Assembly: GCA_019422905.1 (NCBI GenBank)
Contig: JAHZCM010000023.1
Location: 3,528 to 22,645 of the forward strand
DNA: 19,118 nt
Source: Oscillospiraceae bacterium
GTDB lineage: Bacteria > Bacillota > Clostridia > Oscillospirales > Acutalibacteraceae
Reading direction: 5' to 3'
Numbering within the stretch: the stretch's first letter is position 1; every line of letters starts with the position of its first letter. The notes beneath the pieces were generated by a model. The model made no database searches. It was given only the letters and a program-made list of their open reading frames with translations, and was not told where the DNA came from. Below are positions 13,641 through 19,118 of this stretch, one piece after another. A program made the position numbers and the translations under genes.

Positions 13641-13717
13641 GGCTTTCCGCTTTTTTGCGGATTTTGTGTTCATCAGGCCGGGGCTATAAAGGCCGGTGTG
13701 GTTATAAGGCTTTTCGC
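13616..13717 (+). repeat. Imperfect 35/36-bp direct repeat across the kdgK 3' end
   Basis: 13616-13650 (starts GGTTATAAGGGCCGGT, ends AAGGCTTTCCGC) and 13682-13717 (starts GGCTATAAAGGCCGGT, ends AAGGCTTTTCGC) match at about 31 of 36 positions with one gap. The first copy includes the last codons and stop of kdgK; the second is intergenic. Confidence 0.6.
13646..13670 (+). terminator. Possible weak terminator after kdgK
   Basis: TCCGC (13646-13650), six T residues as loop, GCGGA (13657-13661), then TTTTGTGTT. The stem is only 5 bp, so read-through into deoB is likely. Confidence 0.4.
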
Positions 13718-13749
13718 CCCATGACCTTGAAGAAGAAAGGAACGTGCTT

Positions 13750-14898
13750 ATGCGCGCGGATCGTGTGTTTTTGATTGTGCTGGACAGCGTCGGTATCGGC
13801 GAGCTGCCGGATGCGGCGCGGTTCGGCGATGCGGGCAGCAACACGCTTTTGAGCTGCTCGAAAAGCGAGAGGTTTCATTTACCGAACCTCGGCGCGCTCG
13901 GCCTTTTCAACATAGACGGCGTGACGTGCGGGAAAAGGGCGGCGAAGCCCACAGCCGCCTTTGCGCGTCTTTCGGAGAAGTCGAACGGCAAGGATACGAC
14001 GGTCGGCCACTGGGAGATTGCGGGCGTCGTCAGCGAGCGCCCGCTGCCCACCTTTTCGGACGGCTTCCCGGCGGAGTTCCTCGCGCGCTTCTCCAAGGCG
14101 GTCGGGCATGGCGTGCTCTGCAACCGGCCGTATTCCGGCACGCAGGTGATCGCGGATTACGGAGAGGCGCACATAAAAACCGGCGATCTGATCGTCTACA
14201 CCTCGGCGGACAGCGTGTTTCAGATTGCGGCGCATGAGGACGTCGTTCCGGTGCCGGAGCTTTACAAAATTTGTGAAACGGCGCGGGAGATGCTGTCGGG
14301 CGGGCTTGCCGTGGGCCGGGTGATCGCGCGCCCGTTTACCGGTGCGCCGGGCAGCTTTGTGCGCACTGCGAACCGCCACGATTATTCGCTTTCCGCACCG
14401 GGCGAGACGATGCTCGACCGGCTGAGCGCCGCGGGCAAAACGGTTTATTCGATCGGCAAGATCGCCGATATTTTTAATGGGCGCGGTATCACAAAGGCCG
14501 TGCGGACAAAAGGCAATGCGGAGGGGATCGACGCGGCGCTTCGGGCGATGGCGGAGGAGTTCAGCGGGCTTTGCTTCGTGAATCTCGTCGATTTTGACAT
14601 GCTTTACGGGCACCGCAACGACGTGGACGGCTATGCCGCCGCGCTTTCGTATTTCGACAGCCGCCTGCCTGAGCTGCTCGGCGCGCTTCGGCCGGACGAC
14701 GTGCTGATGATTACCGCCGACCACGGCTGCGATCCCGGTACGCCCTCTACCGACCACTCCCGCGAATACATTCCATTTTTGGCAGTCGGCGCGGGTATAG
14801 AGCCGGGAAATCTCGGCACGCTTCACGGCTTTGACCGCATCGGCAAGGCGGTGGAAAAGCTGCTTTCGGAGGAAATGGACGGGCGGTTCAGCCTGTGA
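13750..14898 (+). CDS. deoB: Phosphopentomutase
   Basis: 382 residues of the alkaline-phosphatase superfamily, near the usual ~390. It converts (deoxy)ribose-1-phosphate to (deoxy)ribose-5-phosphate in nucleoside catabolism, with two Mn2+ ions. The metal and active-site motifs are complete: Asp12 in LIVLDSVGIGE, Thr83 in GKDTTVGHWE (equivalent to the phosphorylated Thr85 of the B. cereus enzyme), NLVDFDMLYGH, TADHG and TDHSREY. ATG 13750 has AAGGA 8 nt upstream; the GTG two codons earlier is less suitable. It starts a same-strand series that ends with deoD and deoC, the enzymes acting before and after it, although five other genes lie between. The pathway role is secure from motifs alone. Confidence 0.97.
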   Translation: MRADRVFLIVLDSVGIGELPDAARFGDAGSNTLLSCSKSERFHLPNLGALGLFNIDGVTCGKRAAKPTAAFARLSEKSNGKDTTVGHWEIAGVVSERPLPTFSDGFPAEFLARFSKAVGHGVLCNRPYSGTQVIADYGEAHIKTGDLIVYTSADSVFQIAAHEDVVPVPELYKICETAREMLSGGLAVGRVIARPFTGAPGSFVRTANRHDYSLSAPGETMLDRLSAAGKTVYSIGKIADIFNGRGITKAVRTKGNAEGIDAALRAMAEEFSGLCFVNLVDFDMLYGHRNDVDGYAAALSYFDSRLPELLGALRPDDVLMITADHGCDPGTPSTDHSREYIPFLAVGAGIEPGNLGTLHGFDRIGKAVEKLLSEEMDGRFSL

Positions 14899-14937
14899 AA
14901 ATTGCGGTCGGGAAAATCAGCTGCCTGGGAGGACTTG

Positions 14938-15537
14938 ATGGCAAAAAAGCTATCGGAGATGACTTTGGAAGAGCTGTGGGCGCTGTTCCCCATCCGGCTC
15001 ACGGAGCATCGGGCCTGCTGGGCGGACTGGTACGCGGAGGAGGAGCGTCTGCTGCGCCGCGCACTGCCGCCGGATGCGGTCGTGCGGCTCGCGCATGTCG
15101 GGAGCACGGCGGTGAAAACGATTTGGGCGAAGCCGATTGTCGATATCCTGCTCGAAATTCCGGCCGCATACCGGATGGATAGTCTGGAGCCGGCGCTGAT
15201 TTCCTGCGGTTACCGCCTGATGAACCGAAGCGGGAGCCGGGCCTCCTACAACAAGGGCTATACGGAGAACGGCTTTGCGGAGAAGGTGTTTCATCTGCAT
15301 CTGCGGTATAGGGGCGACCACGACGAGCTGTATTTCCGGGATTACCTCACGGCGCATCCCGACGCGGCGAAGGCCTATGAGGCGCTGAAGCTGTCGCTTT
15401 GGGAAAAGTACGAGCATGACCGGGACGGCTATACGGACGCCAAAGCCGCGATGGTTTCGAAATATACGGAGCGTGCGAAGTGGGAATATGGAAATCGATA
15501 TGAAGGAGAGGGAAAATCGGAAAATGGCAGGGATTGA
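14938..15537 (+). CDS. GrpB family (UPF0157) protein, nucleotidyltransferase-like fold
   Basis: 199 residues. The GrpB hallmark is present: HVGSTAV (residues 53-59) followed by AKPIVDILLEI (64-74), then a C-terminal region with LHLRYRGDHDELYFRDYL (about 120-140). A Gly-Ser pair followed by an Asp is the layout of the nucleotidyltransferase beta superfamily. Members are also found fused to CoaE (dephospho-CoA kinase), but the free protein's reaction is not settled. The usual second half of the motif (STSVPG) is changed to STAVKT here. ATG 14938 has GGGAGGA 5 nt upstream. It lies 39 nt after deoB and overlaps the start of the next gene (Nudix) by 14 nt, pointing to translational coupling. Confidence 0.85.
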   Translation: MAKKLSEMTLEELWALFPIRLTEHRACWADWYAEEERLLRRALPPDAVVRLAHVGSTAVKTIWAKPIVDILLEIPAAYRMDSLEPALISCGYRLMNRSGSRASYNKGYTENGFAEKVFHLHLRYRGDHDELYFRDYLTAHPDAAKAYEALKLSLWEKYEHDRDGYTDAKAAMVSKYTERAKWEYGNRYEGEGKSENGRD

Positions 15538-15973
15538 AAAAGCGGTATTTACCAATATGTGCATGGTCTGCGACGGACACGGCAACGTCCTCGTGCAGGA
15601 CAGAGCGGATACGCGCTGGCCGGGCCTTGTGTTTCCGGGCGGGCATGTGGAGCCGGGGGAGTCGTTCACGGCGTCGGTCATCCGCGAGGTTTTCGAGGAG
15701 ACCGGGCTGACGGTTGAAGGGCCGCGACTCGGCGGCATAAAGCAGTTTCCGCTAGACGACGGCACGCGATACGTCGTGCTGTTTTACAAGGCGGATCGCT
15801 TCTCCGGCGAGCTGAAATCCTCTGCGGAGGGCGAAGCGCTTTGGGTTCCGCAAAAAACACTCCGAACGCGGAAGCTGGCGGAGAGCTTTCGGGAGATGCT
15901 CGATATTTTTGAATCCGACAGCCTCGGCGAGATGTTCTGGGATGAAGCCGCGGACGGCTGGAAGCTCGTTTGA
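15524..15973 (+). CDS. Nudix hydrolase (MutT-like)
   Basis: 149 residues with an intact Nudix box from Gly40 to Leu62: G(x5)E with Glu46, then REVFEETGL with Arg54 and the metal-binding Glu58/Glu59. The surrounding PGLVFPGGHVEPGE is typical of MutT/8-oxo-dGTP diphosphatase-like enzymes, which hydrolyse nucleoside diphosphates linked to another group. The substrate is not determined, but VCDGHGNVLVQDRA and FPLDDGTRYVVLFYKA resemble small housekeeping Nudix enzymes. ATG 15524 is chosen with AGAGGG about 10 nt upstream; ATG 15500 (eight residues longer) is an alternative lacking a good site. It overlaps the GrpB-family gene by 14 nt. Placement beside nucleoside salvage genes and an AlkD-like glycosylase suggests nucleotide-pool cleaning, which is inference. 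Confidence 0.92.
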   Translation: MAGIEKAVFTNMCMVCDGHGNVLVQDRADTRWPGLVFPGGHVEPGESFTASVIREVFEETGLTVEGPRLGGIKQFPLDDGTRYVVLFYKADRFSGELKSSAEGEALWVPQKTLRTRKLAESFREMLDIFESDSLGEMFWDEAADGWKLV

Positions 15974-16116
15974 TGGAGCGCCCGGCGTGTGCCGGGTCGG
16001 ACGACACGGTTTCACCCTGCAAATGCGGCGGTTTTCCCTGTGAAACGGGGCTTTGGCGCTTTATGGACGGAGAAGGCCGGCGATCCAAATGTGTTTTAGG
16101 AAAGGATGTGCGCGCC
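15974..16116 (+). other. Gap with hairpins between the Nudix and GNAT genes
   Basis: The downstream GNAT frame is open through here, but the translation (Cys- and Gly-rich, no fold) is unlike protein. Hairpins CCCGGC-GTGT-GCCGGG (15981-15996) and GTTTCAC/GTGAAAC (16009-16046) lie in it, with no T-run. Confidence 0.35.
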
Positions 16117-16557
16117 TTGTTTTTGAATACGGATTTTCTTCGAAATGACGAGATCACATTAAAACTCGTAAAAACGGCGGACAGCGACCCGGAAAAGGGC
16201 TGGGTTCCGGCGTATCACTTTGCAATTTGCAGCCCGGCGGGTGAAAGAATGGGCGAATGCGACCTTCGGATCGGGCACAACGACCTGCTGTACTACGGTG
16301 GCAATATCGGCTACCGCGTCGAGGAGCCGTACCGCGGGCATCACTATGCCGGAAAGGCCTGTGAGCTGCTGTTTGGGTTTGCGAAAAAGCACGGCCTCGG
16401 CTATGTCATCATCACCTGCAATCCGGATAATTACGCGTCCCGGAAGACCTGCGAATACGCGGGCGGCACGCTGCTTGAGATCGTCGATCTGCCGGAGGAC
16501 AACGACATGCGGCAGAAGGGTGAAGCGCAGAAGTGCATTTATAAATTTACTCTTTAG
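16117..16557 (+). CDS. GNAT-family N-acetyltransferase
   Basis: 146 residues from TTG 16117, which has AAAGGA at 16101-16106, 10 nt upstream. The longer frame from ATG 15970 is rejected because its first ~49 residues look non-coding. The acetyl-CoA loop is RGHHYA (73-78), after the beta-strand NIGYRVEEPY. IITCNPDNYASRKTCEYAG (98-116) is the typical beta5-alpha4 part, where an Asn-Ser/Arg-Lys helix closes the fold. GNAT enzymes move acetyl from acetyl-CoA to an amine. The form with GECDLRIG and the glycine-rich strand resembles RimJ/RimL-like or small-molecule acetyltransferases; the acceptor is unknown. It sits between the Nudix gene and a second, unrelated GNAT gene 9 nt downstream. Confidence 0.85.
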   Translation: MFLNTDFLRNDEITLKLVKTADSDPEKGWVPAYHFAICSPAGERMGECDLRIGHNDLLYYGGNIGYRVEEPYRGHHYAGKACELLFGFAKKHGLGYVIITCNPDNYASRKTCEYAGGTLLEIVDLPEDNDMRQKGEAQKCIYKFTL

Positions 16558-16566
16558 GGGGCGCGC

Positions 16567-17133
16567 ATGGAAATCGTTCAATATCCGCAGGGGCGGGCGG
16601 ATCAGGCGCTGCGCGCGCAGCTTATAGAGCTGGAAAATACCGCATGGCCGTCCGACGTCCCGGCGGAAAAAGAGGTCTTTCCCGTTGAGCCGGATACGTA
16701 TGTGACCTCGTTTGTTTTGATGGCGGACAGCGCGGCGGTTTGTCATGCGGCTGTGCGGAGAAAATGGCTTCTCCACAAAGGAGACGTTTACTTGGCTTAT
16801 GGGCTGAGCGAGGTTGTGACGCATCCGGACTGGCGGGGGCGCGGCTTGGGGACGCGTCTGCTCCGGCACGCTTTGAAATTCATCGAAAGGCAAGAGCCGG
16901 ATATCAGCCTGTTTACCTGTGCGGCGGACCGCGTATCGTTTTATACGCGCGGGGGCTGGTCGGCAATGCCGGGCACCTGCCTGGTCGGCGGCACGGAGGC
17001 GGAGCCGTTTCGCAGTGACGCGCTCGGCCTGACGGTGATGGCGCGTTTCCATTCTGTCCGGGCAGAATCGCGCCGCGCGGATTTCGAAAACGCAGACATT
17101 TATTTGAGACTGGGAAAAAATCAGCTTTGGTAG
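16567..17133 (+). CDS. GNAT-family N-acetyltransferase (second, distantly related)
   Basis: 188 residues. The acetyl-CoA signature is VVTHPDWRGRGLG (83-95), with the pyrophosphate loop R90-G95 followed by helix TRLLRHAL. FTCAADRVSFYTRGGW (116-131) supplies the later strand and the Tyr126 that often acts as general acid. The C-terminal ~50 residues are an extension also seen in aminoglycoside 2'-N-acetyltransferase-like proteins, but that is a weak likeness and I do not claim resistance. ATG 16567 has AGGGGG 5 nt upstream. It starts 9 nt after the first GNAT gene and is thus co-transcribed; the two share little beyond the fold, so they are not a recent duplication. Confidence 0.88.
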   Translation: MEIVQYPQGRADQALRAQLIELENTAWPSDVPAEKEVFPVEPDTYVTSFVLMADSAAVCHAAVRRKWLLHKGDVYLAYGLSEVVTHPDWRGRGLGTRLLRHALKFIERQEPDISLFTCAADRVSFYTRGGWSAMPGTCLVGGTEAEPFRSDALGLTVMARFHSVRAESRRADFENADIYLRLGKNQLW

Positions 17134-17169
17134 AGGAATCGTGCAACACGGAACAGGGGCTGTGGCAGT

Positions 17170-17844
17170 ATGCAGAAAATTGTTTTGCGGGCAATAAAAG
17201 GAACAGAAGCGCTTGCGGAGAGCGTCCCGGCGGGGAAACATATCGTCACGGGTGACATTCGCAGATTGTCCGCTGAGTTATACAGAGAGCTAAAGAACTG
17301 TACGCTGGAAGAAACGCTGCCGCTCTGTGAGATGCTTTTGGAAAAGCGAGAATGGGCGCTGGGCGTTATCGCGTTTGACTGGGCATACAGAAAGCGGGCA
17401 CAATATACGGAGGCGGTTTACGGTGTGTTTTACCGCTGGCTTAAAGCATACGTGCGCGGCTGGGGAGACTGCGACGATTTCTGCACGCACGCCTTCGGAG
17501 CGCTGATCCGGCAGAACCCCGGGTTGTTCGGGCGCATTCCGGCATGGACAGGGGATAACGACTTCTGGGTTCGCCGCGCTTCTGCCGTGGTTCTGATACC
17601 GGCGATTCTGCATGGGGATTACGCCGGTATGGATCCCTACAAAATAGCGGACGCCCTGATGCGGGATGAGCACGATCTCGTGCAAAAGGGGTACGGCTGG
17701 ATGCTCAAATGCCTGTCGCAGGCCGAGCCGGAGTCCGTGCGGCGGTATCTGATTGCCCACCGCGATGAGATGCCAAGAACCGCATACCGCTATGCGCTCG
17801 AAAAATTTGACCCGGAGACACGGAAAGCGCTGATGGCGCTGTGA
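17170..17844 (+). CDS. DNA alkylation repair protein, AlkD-like HEAT-repeat glycosylase
   Basis: 224 residues, nearly all alpha-helical, matching AlkC/AlkD family size. AlkD removes positively charged alkylated purines (N7-methylguanine, N3-methyladenine) using a HEAT-repeat groove rather than base flipping. The core is recognisable: RGWGDCDDFCTHAFG (96-110) with Trp98 and Asp102 at the positions of the B. cereus Trp109 and Asp113, then DNDFWVRRASAV (129-140), and KGYGWML with Trp177 at the place of Trp187. The start is ATG 17170 with only a weak purine tract upstream, suggesting low or coupled translation. It is 36 nt after the second GNAT gene and 49 nt before deoD. DNA repair beside deoxynucleoside salvage is notable. 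Confidence 0.87.
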   Translation: MQKIVLRAIKGTEALAESVPAGKHIVTGDIRRLSAELYRELKNCTLEETLPLCEMLLEKREWALGVIAFDWAYRKRAQYTEAVYGVFYRWLKAYVRGWGDCDDFCTHAFGALIRQNPGLFGRIPAWTGDNDFWVRRASAVVLIPAILHGDYAGMDPYKIADALMRDEHDLVQKGYGWMLKCLSQAEPESVRRYLIAHRDEMPRTAYRYALEKFDPETRKALMAL

Positions 17845-17893
17845 GAAATGCGAATCAAGCAAAAAGATCACGGAGACTTAGGAGGAACAACTT

Positions 17894-18592
17894 ATGACAC
17901 CGCATAATCAGGCGAAAAAAGGCGATATCGCCAAGACGGTTTTGATGCCCGGCGACCCGCTCAGGGCCAAATTCATCGCGGAGACGTATCTCGAAAATCC
18001 GAGATGCTTCAACACCGTGCGCAACATGCTGGGGTATACCGGCACGTTCGAGGGCCGCGAGCTCTCCGTGATGGGCAGCGGCATGGGCATGCCGTCCATC
18101 GGCATTTACAGCTATGAGCTGTATCATTTTTATGATGTGGATGCGATCATCCGCGTCGGCTCCGCAGGCGGTATCGCGGAGAAGGTGAAGCTGCGCGACA
18201 TCGTGATCGGCATGGGCGCGTGTACGGATTCGAACTACGCCGCGCAGTACCGTCTGCCGGGCACCTTTGCGCCGACGGCGGATTTTGGCCTGCTTGAAAA
18301 AGCGGTTTCCCTTGCGCGCGCGCAGGGCGTGCCGTTCCACGTGGGCAATCTGCTTTCGAGCGATCTGTTTTACGGCGATTACGCGGAAAGCACGCAGGAT
18401 TGGAAGAAGATGGGCGTGCTCGCCGTGGAAATGGAGGCGGCGGCGCTCTATATGAACGCGGCGCGCTGCGGTAAAAAGGCGCTCGCCATCGCGACGGTCT
18501 CCGACCTGCCGCTGACCGGCGAAGCGACCTCCGCCGAGGAGCGCCAGACGACGTTCACGCAGATGATGGAGATCGCGCTGCGGCTGGCATAA
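17894..18592 (+). CDS. deoD: Purine-nucleoside phosphorylase, DeoD type
   Basis: 232 residues, typical of the hexameric bacterial enzyme (E. coli 239). It splits purine (deoxy)nucleosides with phosphate into base and (deoxy)ribose-1-phosphate, the substrate of DeoB. The phosphate-binding GDPLR (20-24) and Arg87 (IIRVGSAGG), the ribose-binding VEMEAA with Glu181, His5 given to the neighbouring subunit, and Asp204 in VSDLPLTGE (general acid) are all in place and nearly share E. coli numbering. A strong AGGAGG (17880-17885) lies 8 nt before ATG 17894, stronger than those of the preceding genes, suggesting higher expression. It is followed by a hairpin region and deoC. Confidence 0.97.
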   Translation: MTPHNQAKKGDIAKTVLMPGDPLRAKFIAETYLENPRCFNTVRNMLGYTGTFEGRELSVMGSGMGMPSIGIYSYELYHFYDVDAIIRVGSAGGIAEKVKLRDIVIGMGACTDSNYAAQYRLPGTFAPTADFGLLEKAVSLARAQGVPFHVGNLLSSDLFYGDYAESTQDWKKMGVLAVEMEAAALYMNAARCGKKALAIATVSDLPLTGEATSAEERQTTFTQMMEIALRLA

Positions 18593-18727
18593 GCGCTGCC
18601 GGGCTGTATTTTCCACCGGCTTTCGCCGGATTGTTGGAAATCCGGCGTTCTGTGTGTGCCGAAGGAATATGGCCTGTTCTTTTGTAAGAAACCGATGTAA
18701 AGATAAACCGAAAGGAAACGGTGAAGT
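18593..18727 (+). terminator. deoD-deoC gap: terminator-like hairpin with a competing alternative
   Basis: CGCCGGATT (18624-18632) and AATCCGGCG (18639-18647) form a perfect 9-bp stem with a 6-nt loop followed by TTCTGTGTGTG. Just upstream, CCGGC (18616-18620) can instead pair with GCCGG (18625-18629), using the left arm of the first stem, and TTCCA/TGGAA (18611-18615/18635-18639) can extend it. The two folds exclude each other. The deoC ribosome site AAAGGAA is at 18711-18717. Confidence 0.5.
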
Positions 18728-19118
18728 ATGACACAGAAAGAAATCCTCGGCCATGTCGACCACACGCTGCTCGGCGTTGCGTCCACATGGGCGGATATAC
18801 GGGAAATTATCGACGACGGCATCCGCTTCGGGACTGCAAGCGTCTGCATCCCGCCGCGCTTTGTGAAGCAGGCGGCGCAGTACGCGGCGGGCGGGGTGAA
18901 AATCTGCACGGTCATCGGCTTTCCGAACGGATACAATTCCACGGCGGCGAAGGTGTTTGAGACGCGTGACGCCGTGGAAAACGGCGCGGACGAGATCGAC
19001 ATGGTGATTCCGGTCGGCGCGGTGAAGAGCGGTGAGCTCTCGCTGGTGGAGGACGAAATCCGTGCGGTTCGGGCGGCCTGCGCGGGTAAGATTTTGAAGG
19101 TGATCATCGAAACGTGCC
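18728..19118 (+). CDS. deoC: Deoxyribose-phosphate aldolase, partial (runs off the window)
   Basis: The first 130 residues of an expected ~215-250. DeoC splits 2-deoxyribose-5-phosphate to glyceraldehyde-3-phosphate and acetaldehyde, the last step after DeoD and DeoB. LGHVDHTLLG at the start, the strand VKICTVIGFPNG (57-68), ENGADEIDMVIPVGAVKSG (84-102) with Asp91 at the expected catalytic position, and LKVIIETC at the edge are all standard. The Schiff-base lysine lies beyond the window and cannot be checked. ATG 18728 has AAAGGAA 10 nt upstream. The gene is 135 nt after deoD with a terminator-like hairpin between, so its expression may be attenuated. Confidence 0.96.
   Translation, partial: MTQKEILGHVDHTLLGVASTWADIREIIDDGIRFGTASVCIPPRFVKQAAQYAAGGVKICTVIGFPNGYNSTAAKVFETRDAVENGADEIDMVIPVGAVKSGELSLVEDEIRAVRAACAGKILKVIIETC

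Noticed and set aside
11407..14826. Long minus-strand open frames opposite manA, kdgK and deoB (including 11407-12585, 12627-13844 and 13879-14826)
   Set aside because: All are Arg/His-rich shadows of well-identified plus-strand enzymes in GC-rich DNA.
15970..16116. ATG 15970 as the start of the first GNAT protein
   Set aside because: The extra 49 residues are Cys/Gly/Arg-rich with hairpins in the DNA; a proper ribosome site precedes TTG 16117 instead.
16567..17133. Aminoglycoside 2'-N-acetyltransferase (resistance gene)
   Set aside because: Only the general GNAT fold and a loose C-terminal likeness are visible, which is not enough for a drug-resistance call.
1..19118. CRISPR arrays, tRNA/rRNA genes, transposases or phage genes
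   Set aside because: Read through on both strands by eye; no regularly spaced repeats, cloverleaf-like sequence, transposase motifs or integrases were noticed.

Overview
The window looks like chromosomal DNA from a high-GC anaerobic Firmicute of the Clostridia, probably an Oscillospiraceae/Ruminococcaceae-type gut bacterium. The reasons are GC-rich coding sequence, strong AGGAGG-type Shine-Dalgarno sites, several TTG/GTG starts, a Bacillus-type AraR, and a gene set devoted to host and plant sugars. The taxonomy is inference; no rRNA or marker gene is present.

Left part (1-5516): a truncated membrane glycosyltransferase (minus) is divergent from lacZ (plus). A perfect dyad sits in the shared promoter region. 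lacZ is followed by a MarR regulator and a flavin-reductase-like protein, which end at a strong bidirectional terminator facing a VOC-family gene. Middle-left (5740-8341, minus): fucA-fucI, encoding L-fuculose-phosphate aldolase and L-fucose isomerase. The fuculokinase that would link them is not in the window.

Middle (8342-10207): an AT-rich intergenic region carries a near-consensus promoter driving a cluster of unrecognised genes. These are two tandem paralogous small secreted tyrosine-rich proteins, a coiled-coil lipoprotein made of 21-residue repeats, and a small three-helix membrane protein. This is the best candidate in the window for an undescribed cell-envelope or secreted system.

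Middle-right (10255-13640): an intrinsic terminator, a promoter and AraR-like half-sites are superimposed. They are followed by a ~100-nt leader able to fold into a three-helix structure, and then by araR-manA-kdgK (arabinose-type repressor, mannose-6-phosphate isomerase, 2-keto-3-deoxygluconate kinase).

Right part (13750-19118): a deoxyribonucleoside salvage locus, deoB ... deoD-deoC. Together these convert purine (deoxy)nucleosides to (deoxy)ribose-5-phosphate and then to glyceraldehyde-3-phosphate and acetaldehyde. Between deoB and deoD lie a GrpB-family protein, a Nudix hydrolase, two GNAT acetyltransferases and an AlkD-like DNA glycosylase, all on the same strand and closely spaced. Between deoD and deoC are two mutually exclusive hairpins that could attenuate deoC. 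The window ends inside deoC.
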